From Uruburuella suis (GTDB lineage: Bacteria; Pseudomonadota; Gammaproteobacteria; Burkholderiales; Neisseriaceae): DNA of 64,000 bases. The notes beneath the pieces were generated by a model, which was not told the DNA's origin, ran no database searches, and saw only the letters and a list, made by a program, of their open reading frames with translations. The position numbers were made by a program, and so were the translations under genes. Positions 1 to 7,599 of the stretch are shown here, in pieces. Where the stretch lies: the NCBI RefSeq assembly GCF_004341385.1, contig NZ_SLXE01000012.1, forward strand, positions 1-64,000, written 5' to 3'. Positions within the stretch are counted from its first letter, which is position 1, and every line of letters starts with the position of its first letter.

Positions 1-2
1 TG

Positions 3-65
3 GAGAACCATCCTCAACGGGTGGCTGCGTATTTTAGAGATCCGAAGGTGAAGTATGCTGCATAA
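3..65 (+). CDS. C-terminal fragment of an unidentified protein
   Basis: Frame 3 is open from the window edge and ends in TAA. It reads 20 residues ending PKVKYAA, preceded by HPQRVAAYFRDP, which looks protein-like in composition. The fragment is too short to assign a family. It could also be a chance open frame, because nothing downstream confirms it. Confidence 0.35.
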   Translation, partial: ENHPQRVAAYFRDPKVKYAA

Positions 66-474
66 ACATTTCAATATTTAATTGCCGAATCAATAAGCAT
101 TAATTCATTCTTTACGAAAGCAATATTGGCCAATATAAAATTATTTCAGCAGCGCCCTATTTCTGAGCGCAACCACGCCGCGCTTTTGCATTTTCGCCAA
201 CACAAATAGGCCGTCTGAACATTCAGACGGCCTGTTTGATAATCACGAAATCCTACCCACCCTAAACAACCTTATTGAAACAACCTTATTGCATTGACCT
301 GCCTTGCCGTGCGGATTGCACTATCTGCGGCCCGCCGCCTTGCAGACGCGCTTTTGCGCTTAAAATCTTACGCGCGGATGAATTGTGAATAGCCCCTAGC
401 CAGCGTTTTCGCACAAATCATCCAACCAAAATAAAAAAAAGCACCGAAAAATCGGTGCTTTTTTTTATTTTGGT
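66..474. other. Gene-free stretch with repeat debris
   Basis: No credible gene. It holds half of a TTGATTCGGCAATTAAA-ended repeat (about 70-95), a DUS inverted pair (208-233), and a decayed sequence around 275-350 resembling the Correia-like core found elsewhere in the window (pieces such as CTTGCCGTGC and CACTATCTGC). The long palindrome next to tRNA-Asp starts at 422. Confidence 0.6.
208..233. terminator. Inverted DUS pair (terminator-like)
   Basis: AGGCCGTCTGAA is followed after 2 nt by its reverse complement, giving a 12-bp stem. In Neisseria such pairs serve both as uptake signals and as intrinsic terminators. This one lies downstream of the partial frame at the window edge. Confidence 0.6.
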
Positions 475-477
475 TGG
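422..477 (-). terminator. 26-bp perfect stem-loop at the 3' end of tRNA-Asp
   Basis: The arms 422-447 and 452-477 are perfect reverse complements of 26 bp with an AAAA loop. The inner part, GCACCGA/TCGGTGC followed by eight T on either strand, is a classic intrinsic terminator. The outer arm runs into the encoded CCA end of tRNA-Asp, so the hairpin includes the last bases of the tRNA. Confidence 0.8.
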
Positions 478-551
478 CGGAGTGGACGGGACTCGAACCC
501 GCGACCCCCGGCGTGACAGGCCGGTATTCTAACCAACTGAACTACCACTCC
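475..551 (-). tRNA. tRNA-Asp (GTC)
   Basis: On the minus strand the sequence folds as a standard cloverleaf. The acceptor is GGAGTGG/CCACTCC with discriminator G and an encoded CCA. The anticodon loop is CTGTCAC with anticodon GTC, and the T arm has the usual TTCGAGT loop. Length is 77 nt. It lies 11 nt downstream of tRNA-Val and is probably co-transcribed with it. Confidence 0.97.
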
Positions 552-562
552 GCACAAAAAAA

Positions 563-638
563 TGGTGGGTGATGACGGAGTCGAACCGCCGACATTCTGC
601 TTGTAAGGCAGACGCTCTACCAACTGAGCTAATCACCC
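563..638 (-). tRNA. tRNA-Val (TAC)
   Basis: Minus-strand cloverleaf of 76 nt with acceptor GGGTGAT/ATCACCC, discriminator A, encoded CCA and anticodon loop CTTACAA (anticodon TAC). It is the first gene of a two-tRNA unit with tRNA-Asp. Confidence 0.97.
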
Positions 639-671
639 GTTTTCTTTCGCGCTCATCGCTGCGAGAACGGA

Positions 672-700
672 ATTAAACCAAAATCCGGCCGGCGGCGCAA
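672..700 (-). promoter_or_regulatory. Probable sigma70 promoter of the tRNA-Val/tRNA-Asp unit
   Basis: Read on the minus strand, TTGCGC is followed after 17 nt by TTTAAT, about 35 nt upstream of the mature 5' end of tRNA-Val. The spacing is ideal and the hexamers are good but imperfect. Confidence 0.55.
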
Positions 701-776
701 GCCTTTTGGCCGATATTTTTTCAGATTTATTGCAAACAATTGAAACAAAAATAAAATTATTTTTAAAATTTTACCT

Positions 777-815
777 TTCAGACGGCCTGTTAATCAGCCT
801 CACAGGCCGTCTGAA
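777..815. terminator. Inverted DUS pair after ribA
   Basis: Two DUS copies face each other (777-788 and 804-815) just past the ribA stop codon, giving a 12-bp stem that would end the minus-strand transcript. Confidence 0.65.
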
Positions 816-826
816 TATCGGCTCGG

Positions 827-1423
827 TCAAATATCAAACCAATGGCCGAGTTTTTCCGCTTTGGTGTGCAAATAGCGCTCGTTTTCCGGATTTTCACCCA
901 CATGCAGCGGCACATGTTCGGCCACATTGATGCCGGCATCGGCCAACACCTGCACTTTTTGCGGATTATTGGTGAGCAGCTTCACCGAGCGCACGCCCAA
1001 ATGGTCGAAAATATGCTTGGCCAACGTGAAATCGCGCGCATCCACCGGCAAGCCCAGCGCCACATTGGCTTCCACCGTGTCCAGCCCCTGGTCTTGCAAT
1101 TGATAAGCGCGGATTTTATTAATCAGGCCGATGCCGCGCCCTTCTTGGCGCAAATACACAATCACCCCGCGCCCCGCCTGCTGCACCGCCTGCATCGCCG
1201 CCTGCAGCTGCGGGCCACAATCGCATTTTTGCGAAAAAAGCGCATCGCCGGTGAGGCATTCGGAATGCACCCGCGCCAACACCGGCGCATCGCTGCCGAT
1301 ATCGCCCATGCTCAGCGCCACATGCTCCTGCCCGCTGCGCACTTCTTCAAAACCGTGCAAGGTAAACACGCCCCACTCTGTGGGCAGGCGGCAGGCGGCC
1401 ACAAATTTCAACGGCTTATTCAT
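827..1423 (-). CDS. ribA: GTP cyclohydrolase II
   Basis: RibA opens the imidazole ring of GTP, releasing formate and pyrophosphate, in the first step of riboflavin synthesis (cytosolic). The 198-residue product has the full single-domain length. The zinc ligands are visible as C56, C67 and C69 in the segment [16 protein letters not shown], followed by the substrate/catalytic segment [11 protein letters not shown] and the conserved LLTNNPQK motif. I chose the ATG at 1421-1423 because it begins the family N-terminus and a GAGGAGA ribosome site lies just upstream; the longer frame has no homology. It overlaps the end of the upstream GAF-like gene by 8 nt, so the two are translationally coupled. 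Confidence 0.96.
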   Translation of the reverse strand: MNKPLKFVAACRLPTEWGVFTLHGFEEVRSGQEHVALSMGDIGSDAPVLARVHSECLTGDALFSQKCDCGPQLQAAMQAVQQAGRGVIVYLRQEGRGIGLINKIRAYQLQDQGLDTVEANVALGLPVDARDFTLAKHIFDHLGVRSVKLLTNNPQKVQVLADAGINVAEHVPLHVGENPENERYLHTKAEKLGHWFDI

Positions 1424-2093
1424 CCTGCGTCTCCTCTTCTTTTTCAGGCCGCAGCAAGGCTTGCAGCGGCGCGGCCAAAGCCAGCGCCAGCCCCACCCAC
1501 ACAATTTGGGCAGCCTCATCAAACCCGTTTTTCCCGGCATGCTCCAGCTGCAACACGCCCAGCACCGCGCCGTTTTCCAAGCAAATCGGCAGCGACATCT
1601 GGCTTTGGCTACGCAGGTTTTGCTCACCCCGAAGCTCATCCAGCGCGAGCCAGTGCGGCACATCCTGCACCAGATTCAGCCAGCCCGTTTGCGCCGTGCG
1701 GCTGGGCAGATCCGTCCACGCATGTGCCTCATCCAGCAGCAGCACTTGCGCCAAGGCCGCGCCCTGCTGCGCCAAGCGCAACAAATAAGGTGTGGTGTTT
1801 TCATTTTCAGACGGCATCAGGCCGTACACCACCGCGCTTTGACAAGGCGCGCGCTCAAATGCCGAATCGAGCGCCATAAAAATCTGCTTCAACAAAGCCT
1901 CGCTGCCCGCATCCGCTTCAATATGTTCGGCCAGCACCGCCTCGTCATTGGCATACCATAAAATACTGCGTTCAACCGAAGCCGCACCCATGCTGATCAC
2001 CGCCTGCGCCAAACGCAGCGCCACCAGCACCTCATCTTGCGGCAATTGCAAACCTTGTGTTTGCAGATAATCTTGCACCAATAAAGCTGACAT
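1416..2093 (-). CDS. GAF-domain-like protein upstream of ribA
   Basis: A 225-residue soluble protein. The second half (roughly residues 150-215, with [21 protein letters not shown]) has the strand pattern of a GAF sensory domain, including the typical LGVLQL core. The first half is helical and not recognised. No enzymatic or DNA-binding motif is visible. The stop codon overlaps the ribA start, so it is probably made with RibA; a sensing role linked to flavin or nucleotide status is only an inference from position. Confidence 0.7.
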   Translation of the reverse strand: MSALLVQDYLQTQGLQLPQDEVLVALRLAQAVISMGAASVERSILWYANDEAVLAEHIEADAGSEALLKQIFMALDSAFERAPCQSAVVYGLMPSENENTTPYLLRLAQQGAALAQVLLLDEAHAWTDLPSRTAQTGWLNLVQDVPHWLALDELRGEQNLRSQSQMSLPICLENGAVLGVLQLEHAGKNGFDEAAQIVWVGLALALAAPLQALLRPEKEEETQDE

Positions 2094-2115
2094 AAACGCT
2101 TTCTCTTTCTGTGTG

Positions 2116-2219
2116 ATGCCGATTCAAAAAAAACAACCTTGCTGCATTGGCTCGCCTTACCATGCCATCTGCACGGCCTGCGCCACCGGCCTTATAAGCT
2201 TATTCTTTTGAATCGGCAT
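2116..2219. repeat. Degenerate copy of the 101-bp MITE (family A)
   Basis: The ends are ATGCCGATTC and its reverse complement. The interior (CTCGCCTTACCATGCCATC) aligns by eye with the core of the better copies at 7362, 11280 and 16719, but is diverged, and no target duplication is recognisable. Confidence 0.55.
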
Positions 2220-2221
2220 AC

Positions 2222-2249
2222 AGGCCGTCTGAAAAGTTTCAGACGGCCT
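2222..2249. terminator. Inverted DUS pair
   Basis: DUS 2222-2233 and its reverse complement 2238-2249, lying between the 5' end of the GAF-like gene and the tRNA-Leu promoter. Confidence 0.5.
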
Positions 2250-2307
2250 TTGATGAATAACGCTTTAAACTATGGGCGCACAGCTTTCTTTTCAAGCCCG
2301 CAGCACC

Positions 2308-2336
2308 TTTTCATTTAACCCGGCTTTTGGTATAAT
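2308..2336 (+). promoter_or_regulatory. Promoter of tRNA-Leu
   Basis: TTTTCA, a 17-nt spacer and a perfect TATAAT (2331-2336), ending 21 nt before the mature tRNA 5' end. Confidence 0.75.
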
Positions 2337-2357
2337 TAAGCGCTTGCCCAAAAGCAT

Positions 2358-2442
2358 GCGGACGTGGCGAAATTGGTAGACGCACCCGATTTAGGTTCTG
2401 GCGCCGAGAGGTGTGAGAGTTCGAGTCTCTCCGTCCGCACCA
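2358..2442 (+). tRNA. tRNA-Leu (TAG)
   Basis: An 85-nt class II tRNA with acceptor GCGGACG/CGTCCGC, anticodon loop TTTAGGT (anticodon TAG), a long variable arm (CGCCGAGAGGTG) and an encoded ACCA end. Confidence 0.97.
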
Positions 2443-2505
2443 CATAATTTATATAAATCAATGGTTTACAGAAATCCGGGACGAAACAGGGACACTTATT
2501 TTAAT

Positions 2506-2532
2506 AAGCCGCCAAATTGGCGGCTTTTTTTA
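2506..2532 (+). terminator. Intrinsic terminator after tRNA-Leu
   Basis: AAGCCGCCAA pairs with TTGGCGGCTT and is followed by a T run. Confidence 0.75.
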
Positions 2533-2543
2533 CAAGCTAATCT

Positions 2544-2636
2544 TTACTCAACCACCCGTCCGTAAGCCTGCCATTCTGCCAAGTCGTTGCGCTGCTCATC
2601 TGCTACTTCTGCTATTTCTGTATAGCCGGCAACACA
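2544..2636 (-). pseudogene. Possible 3' scrap of a lost gene
   Basis: A minus-strand frame of 30 codons ends in TAA and reads with convincing protein composition (AEVADEQRNDLAEWQAYGR near the end). It has no start codon and an in-frame stop lies just upstream. The final residues vaguely resemble the C-termini of phage tail-fibre-assembly proteins, which is only a suggestion. Confidence 0.3.
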
Positions 2637-2760
2637 TTAAATAAACAAAACTTTAGCCGTTTGGCAAACGATGGCGGTTATACATCGTTATACACAATTC
2701 GTATAATCAGCCATTCTATGTATAATCATAGCTAACAGCATTTAAATATCATCCAAAGCC

Positions 2761-3840
2761 ATGCAAACCGATCCCTTATATTTCCACCGCCCGGAATATG
2801 CCGCAAAGTTGGTAAACAGCCTGAAAGGCGGCATCACACACGCATTCACATTGTTTGCACCGCGCCGCATGGGCAAAACGCAATTTCTGCTGAAAGACGT
2901 TGCACCGCTGGCAGAAGCAAACGGCTTTAATGTCTTTTACTTCTCATTCATGGCCGATGACCGCAATATCCCCGAGCGTTTTCAGACGGCCTTACAACAA
3001 TTTGCCCAAAGCATTCAAACCGGCGGAAAAGCCAAATCGTTTATCAGCCAAATCAACAAAATCGAAGCTTTCGGCTTGGGCATAGAGCGGGAAAACGCCC
3101 CCGCGCCCACATTCAGCATTACCGAGCTCATCAGCGCCATAGCCAATACAAGCCGCCCCACTTTGCTCTTGCTGGATGAAGTGCAGGAGCTGGCGCGTTT
3201 CACCGGCGCGGCAGGGCTTATCCGCTCGCTTCGCACCGGCTTGGACATTCACCAAGACAACGTGAAAACCATCTTCACAGGCAGCAGCACCAACGGCCTG
3301 AAAACCATGTTCAACAACAGTAAAGCCCCGTTTTTCCACTTTGCACACGCATTGGATTTTCCCTTGCTCGGCAAAGATTTCACCGATTTTTTAGCCGACA
3401 TCTACCACAGCCGCACGGGCAACAGCATCAACAAAACCGACCTATACCGCATGTTTGAGCGCTTAAACCACACGCCCATGTATATGCGCGCCATCATCCA
3501 AGACATGATTATCAACCCCGATTTACCGCTTGATGCAGCTGCCGACAACCGCATAGCGCAGATGAACACACAAAACACAGAATCAGGCGTATGGCAGAAA
3601 TTGAAACCTTTGGAAAAAGCCATCATGCAGGACATAGCCGGCACAGACGACAGCAGCCCCTACAGCCATGAAAGCCGCCAAAAATACGCCGCCGCGCTCG
3701 GCATCGGCGAAATCAGCACCAGCAGCACACAAGGCGCCATCAGGCGGCTTGAGCGGCACGACCTCATCAGCAAAAACACCGCCGATAAATGGCAAATCAA
3801 CAATCCGTTATTGAAAATGTGGATTTTGGAAAATGCATAA
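2761..3840 (+). CDS. AAA-type ATP-binding protein (archaeal-ATPase-like family)
   Basis: A 359-residue soluble ATPase. The P-loop is APRRMGKT at residues 33-40, the PRRxGKT form typical of this family. Walker B is TLLLLDEVQ with D139 and E140, followed by a sensor-like IFTGSS. The C-terminal 80 residues look like a winged-helix domain (QGAIRRLERHDLISK). Members of this family often occur in mobile or defence-related regions and their substrates are unknown. It stands alone behind tRNA-Leu, with no partner gene. Codons are visibly more AT-rich than in the flanking genes, which suggests acquisition. Function cannot be stated. Confidence 0.8.
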   Translation: MQTDPLYFHRPEYAAKLVNSLKGGITHAFTLFAPRRMGKTQFLLKDVAPLAEANGFNVFYFSFMADDRNIPERFQTALQQFAQSIQTGGKAKSFISQINKIEAFGLGIERENAPAPTFSITELISAIANTSRPTLLLLDEVQELARFTGAAGLIRSLRTGLDIHQDNVKTIFTGSSTNGLKTMFNNSKAPFFHFAHALDFPLLGKDFTDFLADIYHSRTGNSINKTDLYRMFERLNHTPMYMRAIIQDMIINPDLPLDAAADNRIAQMNTQNTESGVWQKLKPLEKAIMQDIAGTDDSSPYSHESRQKYAAALGIGEISTSSTQGAIRRLERHDLISKNTADKWQINNPLLKMWILENA

Positions 3841-3844
3841 ACAA

Positions 3845-4091
3845 TACCAAGCCTAAAAAATAATCTATTGATTCGGCAATTAAATATTGAACATTTTCAG
3901 ATGCCGGCAAACAAGCCAAAGGCTTGTTGCCCTCTCCCTAGCCCTCTCCCACGGGAGAGGGAACAGGTTTCTGCTGCGGGTAAGAGGATGTGAATATTCA
4001 ATAATTAATTGCCGCATCTATAATTGCGTTATCCCGCTTTGCCGTACTGTCGCAGGCTTTTGCCTTGTTGTCTTGCTTTTTTAGGTTTGGT
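3845..4091. repeat. Family A MITE copy interrupted by a TTGATTCGGC-ended element
   Basis: The left end TACCAAGCCTAAAAAATAATC (from 3845) and the right part GCCGTACTGTCGCAGGC...GGTTTGGTA (to about 4091) look like the two halves of one family A element. Between them (about 3867-4022) sits another element with inverted ends TTGATTCGGCAATTAAA and a decayed TTAATTGCCGCATC. The family A core has an internal deletion compared with 16719. Confidence 0.5.
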
Positions 4092-4299
4092 ATAAAAGGC
4101 CGTCTGAAAGCCACTTCAGATGAAAACTTAGCAACAGCGTAGGTTGGGTTGATAAACCCAACATTTCAGACGGCTTGTGGATTTGTTGGGTTTATCAACC
4201 CAACCTACCCGCTGTCGCAGGCTTTTGCCTTGTTGTCTTGCTTTTTTTAGGTTTGGTATAAAAGGCCGTCTGAAAGCCACTTCAGATCAAAACTTAGCA
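4047..4299. repeat. 87/88-bp near-perfect direct repeat around a TTGGGTT palindrome
   Basis: 4047-4133 and 4212-4299 match along their length except for one extra T and one substitution. Each copy carries the right half of a family A element plus a DUS. Between them (4134-4211) is the palindromic module GTAGGTTGGGTTGATAAACCC, which also occurs inside the family C elements. Confidence 0.85.
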
Positions 4300-4334
4300 G
4301 GCGTTCAGACGGCATCAAAGAGATTTGGATCACG

Positions 4335-4367
4335 AATGCAAACAGACCCATAGGGTCTGTTTGCATT
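4335..4367. terminator. 15-bp stem-loop downstream of the PFL-family gene
   Basis: AATGCAAACAGACCC and its exact complement are separated by ATA. There is no strong T run, but it sits just past the minus-strand stop at 4427 and is the best terminator candidate there. Confidence 0.5.
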
Positions 4368-4426
4368 TTATCGCGCGGCGATATTTTGGCTCAAAACCCT
4401 GCCCACAGATGAAATGTGCGCAGCGC

Positions 4427-5788
4427 TCAGTTTTTCATCGATTGCACCGGCGCGGGAATGCGGCCGCCGCGATTGACAAACACTTCGCACGAGCCTTCTT
4501 TCACCGGCATAATCGGCGCATAGCCGAGCAAGCCGCCGAATTCCACGCTCTCGCCCACATCTTTACCGGGCACGGGAATAATGCGCACGGCGGTGGTTTT
4601 GCTGTTGATCATGCCGATGGCCGCTTCATCGGCGATGATGCCGGAAAGAGTGGCGGCGCTGGTGCTGCCGGGCACGGCCACCATATCCAGGCCGACGGAG
4701 CACACGGCGGTCATGGCTTCGAGCTTGTCGAGCGTGAGCACGCCGCTTTGGGCGGCGGCAATCATGCCTTCGTCTTCCGACACGGGGATAAATGCGCCGC
4801 TCAAGCCGCCCACGGCGCTGCTGGCCATCATTCCGCCTTTTTTCACCGCATCGTTGAGCAAAGCCAGGGCGGCGGTGGTGCCGTGGGTGCCGCACACGCT
4901 CAGGCCCATTTCTTCGAGAATGCGCGCCACGCTGTCGCCCACCGCCGGCGTGGGGGCGAGCGACAAATCGAGAATGCCGAAGGGAATATCCAATAATTTG
5001 CTGGCTTCGTGGCCGATCAATTCACCCACGCGGGTGATTTTAAACGCGGTTTTCTTCACCACGTCGGCCACTTCGGTGAGCGTTTGCGCACCTGAATTTT
5101 CCAGCGCTGCTTTCACCACGCCGGGGCCGGACACGCCCACGTTGATTACCGCATCGGCCTCGCCCGAGCCGTGAAACGCGCCGGCCATAAACGGGTTGTC
5201 TTCCACCGCATTGCAAAACACCACGATTTTGGCGCAGCCGAAGCCCTCGGGCGTGATTTCGGCGGTGCGTTTGATGGTTTCGCCCGCCAGCTTCACCGCA
5301 TCCATATTGATGCCGGCGCGGGTGGAGCCGATGTTGATGGAGCTGCACACAATCTCGGTGGTTTGCATGGCCTCGGGAATTGAGCGGATCAGCACTTCAT
5401 CGGCGGGCGACATGCCTTTTTGCACCAGCGCGGAGAAGCCGCCGATAAACGACACGCCGATGGCTTTGGCGGCTTGATCGAGCGTTTGCGCAATGCTCAC
5501 ATAGCTGTCGGCGCCGGTGGCGGCGGCAATTTGGGCGATGGGCGTTACCGAAATGCGCTGGTTCACAATCGGCACGCCGTATTTGGCCGACAAATGCTTG
5601 GCGGTTTGCACCAAATCTTTGCCCACGCGGGTGATTTTGTTGTAGATATTTTGGTTTAACACTTCGATATCGGGGCTGATGCAATCGTGCAAATCGATGC
5701 CGATGGTGATGGTGCGCACATCGAAATTTTGGTCGGCCACCATTTTGACGGTTTCGAGGATTTCGTTGGACTGAATGCGGGTGCTCAT
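4427..5788 (-). CDS. PFL family protein (UPF0210)
   Basis: A 453-residue cytosolic protein of the UPF0210/PFL family, recognised from the N-terminal segment [21 protein letters not shown], the glycine-rich [12 protein letters not shown] and the C-terminal [11 protein letters not shown]. Full family length and no membrane segment. The family adopts a fold related to glycyl-radical enzymes but its reaction is unknown. It lies 12 nt downstream of the ACT-domain gene; this pair is kept together in many bacteria, so the ACT protein probably senses an amino acid for this partner. Confidence 0.93.
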   Translation of the reverse strand: MSTRIQSNEILETVKMVADQNFDVRTITIGIDLHDCISPDIEVLNQNIYNKITRVGKDLVQTAKHLSAKYGVPIVNQRISVTPIAQIAAATGADSYVSIAQTLDQAAKAIGVSFIGGFSALVQKGMSPADEVLIRSIPEAMQTTEIVCSSINIGSTRAGINMDAVKLAGETIKRTAEITPEGFGCAKIVVFCNAVEDNPFMAGAFHGSGEADAVINVGVSGPGVVKAALENSGAQTLTEVADVVKKTAFKITRVGELIGHEASKLLDIPFGILDLSLAPTPAVGDSVARILEEMGLSVCGTHGTTAALALLNDAVKKGGMMASSAVGGLSGAFIPVSEDEGMIAAAQSGVLTLDKLEAMTAVCSVGLDMVAVPGSTSAATLSGIIADEAAIGMINSKTTAVRIIPVPGKDVGESVEFGGLLGYAPIMPVKEGSCEVFVNRGGRIPAPVQSMKN

Positions 5789-5800
5789 GTGTTCAATCCT

Positions 5801-6073
5801 TTAAATGCGGTGCATGGCGTTGAAAATGTCTTCATTCTGCATGCGGATATCCAGCGCCAGCTTTTGACCCTCTGCGGCAAACAAATCGAGCATTTCCTGG
5901 CGGCTTTTCGGGCACTGCGCGGTGTCGACCAGAATAATCATGGTGAAGAAATTATCCATCAGCTGCTGGCTGATGTTGACGATATTCAAACGGTTGTCGG
6001 CCAATAATTTGGACACGTCGTAAACAATGCCGATGCGGTCTTTGCCGATCACGGTAATCACTGAATGGCTCAT
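5801..6073 (-). CDS. ACT domain-containing protein (UPF0237)
   Basis: 90 residues forming one ACT domain: SVITVIGKDRIGIVYDVSKLL followed by LNIVNISQQL, the beta-alpha-beta pattern that binds amino acids in regulators such as GcvR. No catalytic or DNA-binding part. It precedes the PFL-family gene by 12 nt and is the first gene of that two-gene unit. The ligand cannot be read from the sequence. Confidence 0.93.
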   Translation of the reverse strand: MSHSVITVIGKDRIGIVYDVSKLLADNRLNIVNISQQLMDNFFTMIILVDTAQCPKSRQEMLDLFAAEGQKLALDIRMQNEDIFNAMHRI

Positions 6074-6118
6074 TTTTGCGCTTTCCTGATTGATTTGAGA
6101 TTAATGTTTTAGAATATA

Positions 6119-6155
6119 TTCAGACGGCCTTGAATAATAAAAGAGGCCGTCTGAA
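6119..6155. terminator. Inverted DUS pair
   Basis: DUS copies at 6119-6130 and 6144-6155 face each other between the 316-residue gene and the ACT gene. Confidence 0.6.
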
Positions 6156-6186
6156 AACGTTTTGATATAAATAAAGCTTTACAGAA

Positions 6187-7134
6187 TTAACGCCGCAATG
6201 CCAATTCTACCAAAATTTCGGCCGGCCGCCCTTTTGCCCAAAGATGGCCGCAATCTTGGCAATAAGTTACCATGGCCAAGCGGCTGCGGTTGAGCGGCGT
6301 TTCACCATCAGCCCATTCCCGCTCGTCTTCCAGCTCAAACCGCTCCAAGTCGGCATCCATTTCTTCAAGTGCCGCATCATATTCGGCCTCCAACTCTTCT
6401 TCCGAAGGCTGGCGCAGCAAAATTTCTGCCGCCTCGGGCATGGCAGCCACGGCAGCGGCCAAGTGTTTGCGCGCCTGATCTTGCTGCTCGAGCATGATGT
6501 GCGACAAGGCCTGCCCATAACGGAACAACACCAAATGCTCGCCTTTGTTTCTTTTGCACACGGCTTGCGCTTTGCGCCACTCACCCATCGTTTGATAGAG
6601 GCGCAGCAATTGCTGGTCTGTGCCCAAATCAGATTCAGGGCACACTTTATTCAGCCGCAGCAGCAGCTTTTCAGCCTGATGCCAATGCGCTTCTATCTCC
6701 AAATAAGCTTCGGCCAGCTGCGACATAGCCAACAGAAACAACTCATTCTCTTCGCTATTGGGCAGCTTGCAGGTATTCCAGTTGAAATCATCCGGCAAAG
6801 CCTGATAACCGGCTTCAACCGCCAGCCGCAGAAAATTGATTTGCGTGCCAACATTGGCGGCCACTTCGGAAGCACCAAGCAAGATATCGATATCGTCAGG
6901 CGCCAATTGGCAGAAAACATGCAACTTTTGCTGGTTGACGGCATCTAAAGAAAACACCATCATCGTTTTTTCTTGCTCACTGATATCCTCAGCTTGCAGC
7001 TGTTCCCACGCTTCCCAATATTCATCTTGCACCGCATCGAAATATTCGGACGCATCGATATCCGAGGGCGCGCTTTCATTGGGTGTGTATTGGAAAATAT
7101 AGTGTTTGGGTTTGAATTCTATGCAGCGCAACAT
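6187..7134 (-). CDS. TPR-like protein of unknown function
   Basis: About 315 residues. The middle (roughly 95-240) is a run of helix pairs such as QLAEAYLEIEAHWHQAEKLLLRL and YGQALSHIMLEQQDQARKHLAAA that look like tetratricopeptide repeats. An acidic stretch follows, then a C-terminal CQDCGH that could bind zinc. No signal peptide. Two ATG codons lie together (7132-7137); I favour the second because the GGAGG ribosome site is then 6 nt away rather than 3. It may resemble ST7-like TPR proteins, but I cannot assign a role. It is monocistronic between repeat-rich gaps. Confidence 0.75.
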   Translation of the reverse strand: MLRCIEFKPKHYIFQYTPNESAPSDIDASEYFDAVQDEYWEAWEQLQAEDISEQEKTMMVFSLDAVNQQKLHVFCQLAPDDIDILLGASEVAANVGTQINFLRLAVEAGYQALPDDFNWNTCKLPNSEENELFLLAMSQLAEAYLEIEAHWHQAEKLLLRLNKVCPESDLGTDQQLLRLYQTMGEWRKAQAVCKRNKGEHLVLFRYGQALSHIMLEQQDQARKHLAAAVAAMPEAAEILLRQPSEEELEAEYDAALEEMDADLERFELEDEREWADGETPLNRSRLAMVTYCQDCGHLWAKGRPAEILVELALRR

Positions 7135-7286
7135 CATGCGCCTCCTTTCTTTAGCGGTTTAAATTAAAATTTCAGACGGCCTCATGCCATTCAAAAAAAG
7201 TAAGCTTATACCAAACCTAAAAAATAAGATAACAAGGCGGCGAGCCTCAAACAATAAAGATACTGCGGCAAGGTGCAACGTAGTTA

Positions 7287-7539
7287 TAGTGGAATGCATA
7301 AAAAAGTGACACAACACGGGTTTGTTGGGTTGAAAACCCAACAAACCCACAGGCCGTCTGATACCAATTCAAAAAAGTAAGCTAACAAGGCGGAAGCCTG
7401 CGACAGTACAGATAGTACGGCAAGGCGAGGCAACGAAGTTAGGTTATTTTTTTGGATTGGTATGAAACGTTGGGTTTATCAACCCAAGCTACGCCGTTAT
7501 AGTGCATAGTTTTGTATCACTTTTTCTTGCATTCCACTA
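7287..7539. mobile_element. Family C MITE (Correia-like ends), interrupted
   Basis: Inverted ends TAGTGGAATGCA/TGCATTCCACTA-like, each followed by an AAAAAGTGACAC or ATCACTTTTT box, with TA on both sides as target duplication. The interior carries TTGGGTT palindromes and a DUS. The DUS is broken by the family A copy at 7362. Confidence 0.8.
7362..7462. mobile_element. Family A MITE, intact 101-bp copy
   Basis: Begins TACCAATTCAAAAAA and ends TTTTTTTGGATTGGTA, flanked on both sides by the direct repeat TGA. Differs at only about three positions from the copy at 11280. No reading frame. The TGA duplication comes from the DUS it entered. Confidence 0.9.
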
Positions 7540-7560
7540 TAGGTTATTTTTAGGTTGGGT

Positions 7561-7595
7561 TTCAGACGGCCTGCTTCATCACAAGGCCGTCTGAA
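7561..7595. terminator. Inverted DUS pair after trpB
   Basis: DUS copies 7561-7572 and 7584-7595 form a 12-bp stem immediately past the trpB stop codon on the minus strand. Confidence 0.7.
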
Positions 7596-7599
7596 ACCT

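Larger units (their letters stand above)
2443..2760. other. tRNA-Leu 3' flank, possible old integration site
   Basis: Holds an intrinsic terminator (2506-2532) and a short broken reading frame on the minus strand (2544-2636). The AT-rich segment just after the tRNA, containing GGGACGAAACAGGGACAC, resembles sequence commonly seen at tRNA-embedded attachment sites, but no integrase gene is present. A 3' tRNA flank followed by scraps and a lone ATPase suggests a worn-down island. Confidence 0.35.
7209..7561. mobile_element. Three-level nested MITE insertion
   Basis: A family A element begins with TACCAAACCTAAAAAATAA at 7209 and is cut after CGTAGTTA; its remainder (GGTTATTTTTAGGTTGGGT) resumes at 7542. 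The insert, 7287-7539, is a family C element with ends TAGTGGAATG/CATTCCACTA flanked by TA on both sides. That element is itself interrupted at 7362-7462 by a younger family A copy. Removing the inner copy and its duplication leaves 149 bp, about the length of the free family C copies. Removing both leaves about 97-100 bp for the outer element. Confidence 0.85.

Noticed and set aside
842..1879. 345-codon plus-strand open frame over ribA and the GAF-like gene
   Set aside because: It is antisense to two genes with clear protein signatures and has histidine/alanine-rich composition typical of shadow frames in GC-rich DNA.
3887..4084. 65-codon frame behind the ATPase gene
   Set aside because: Lies wholly inside repeat elements.
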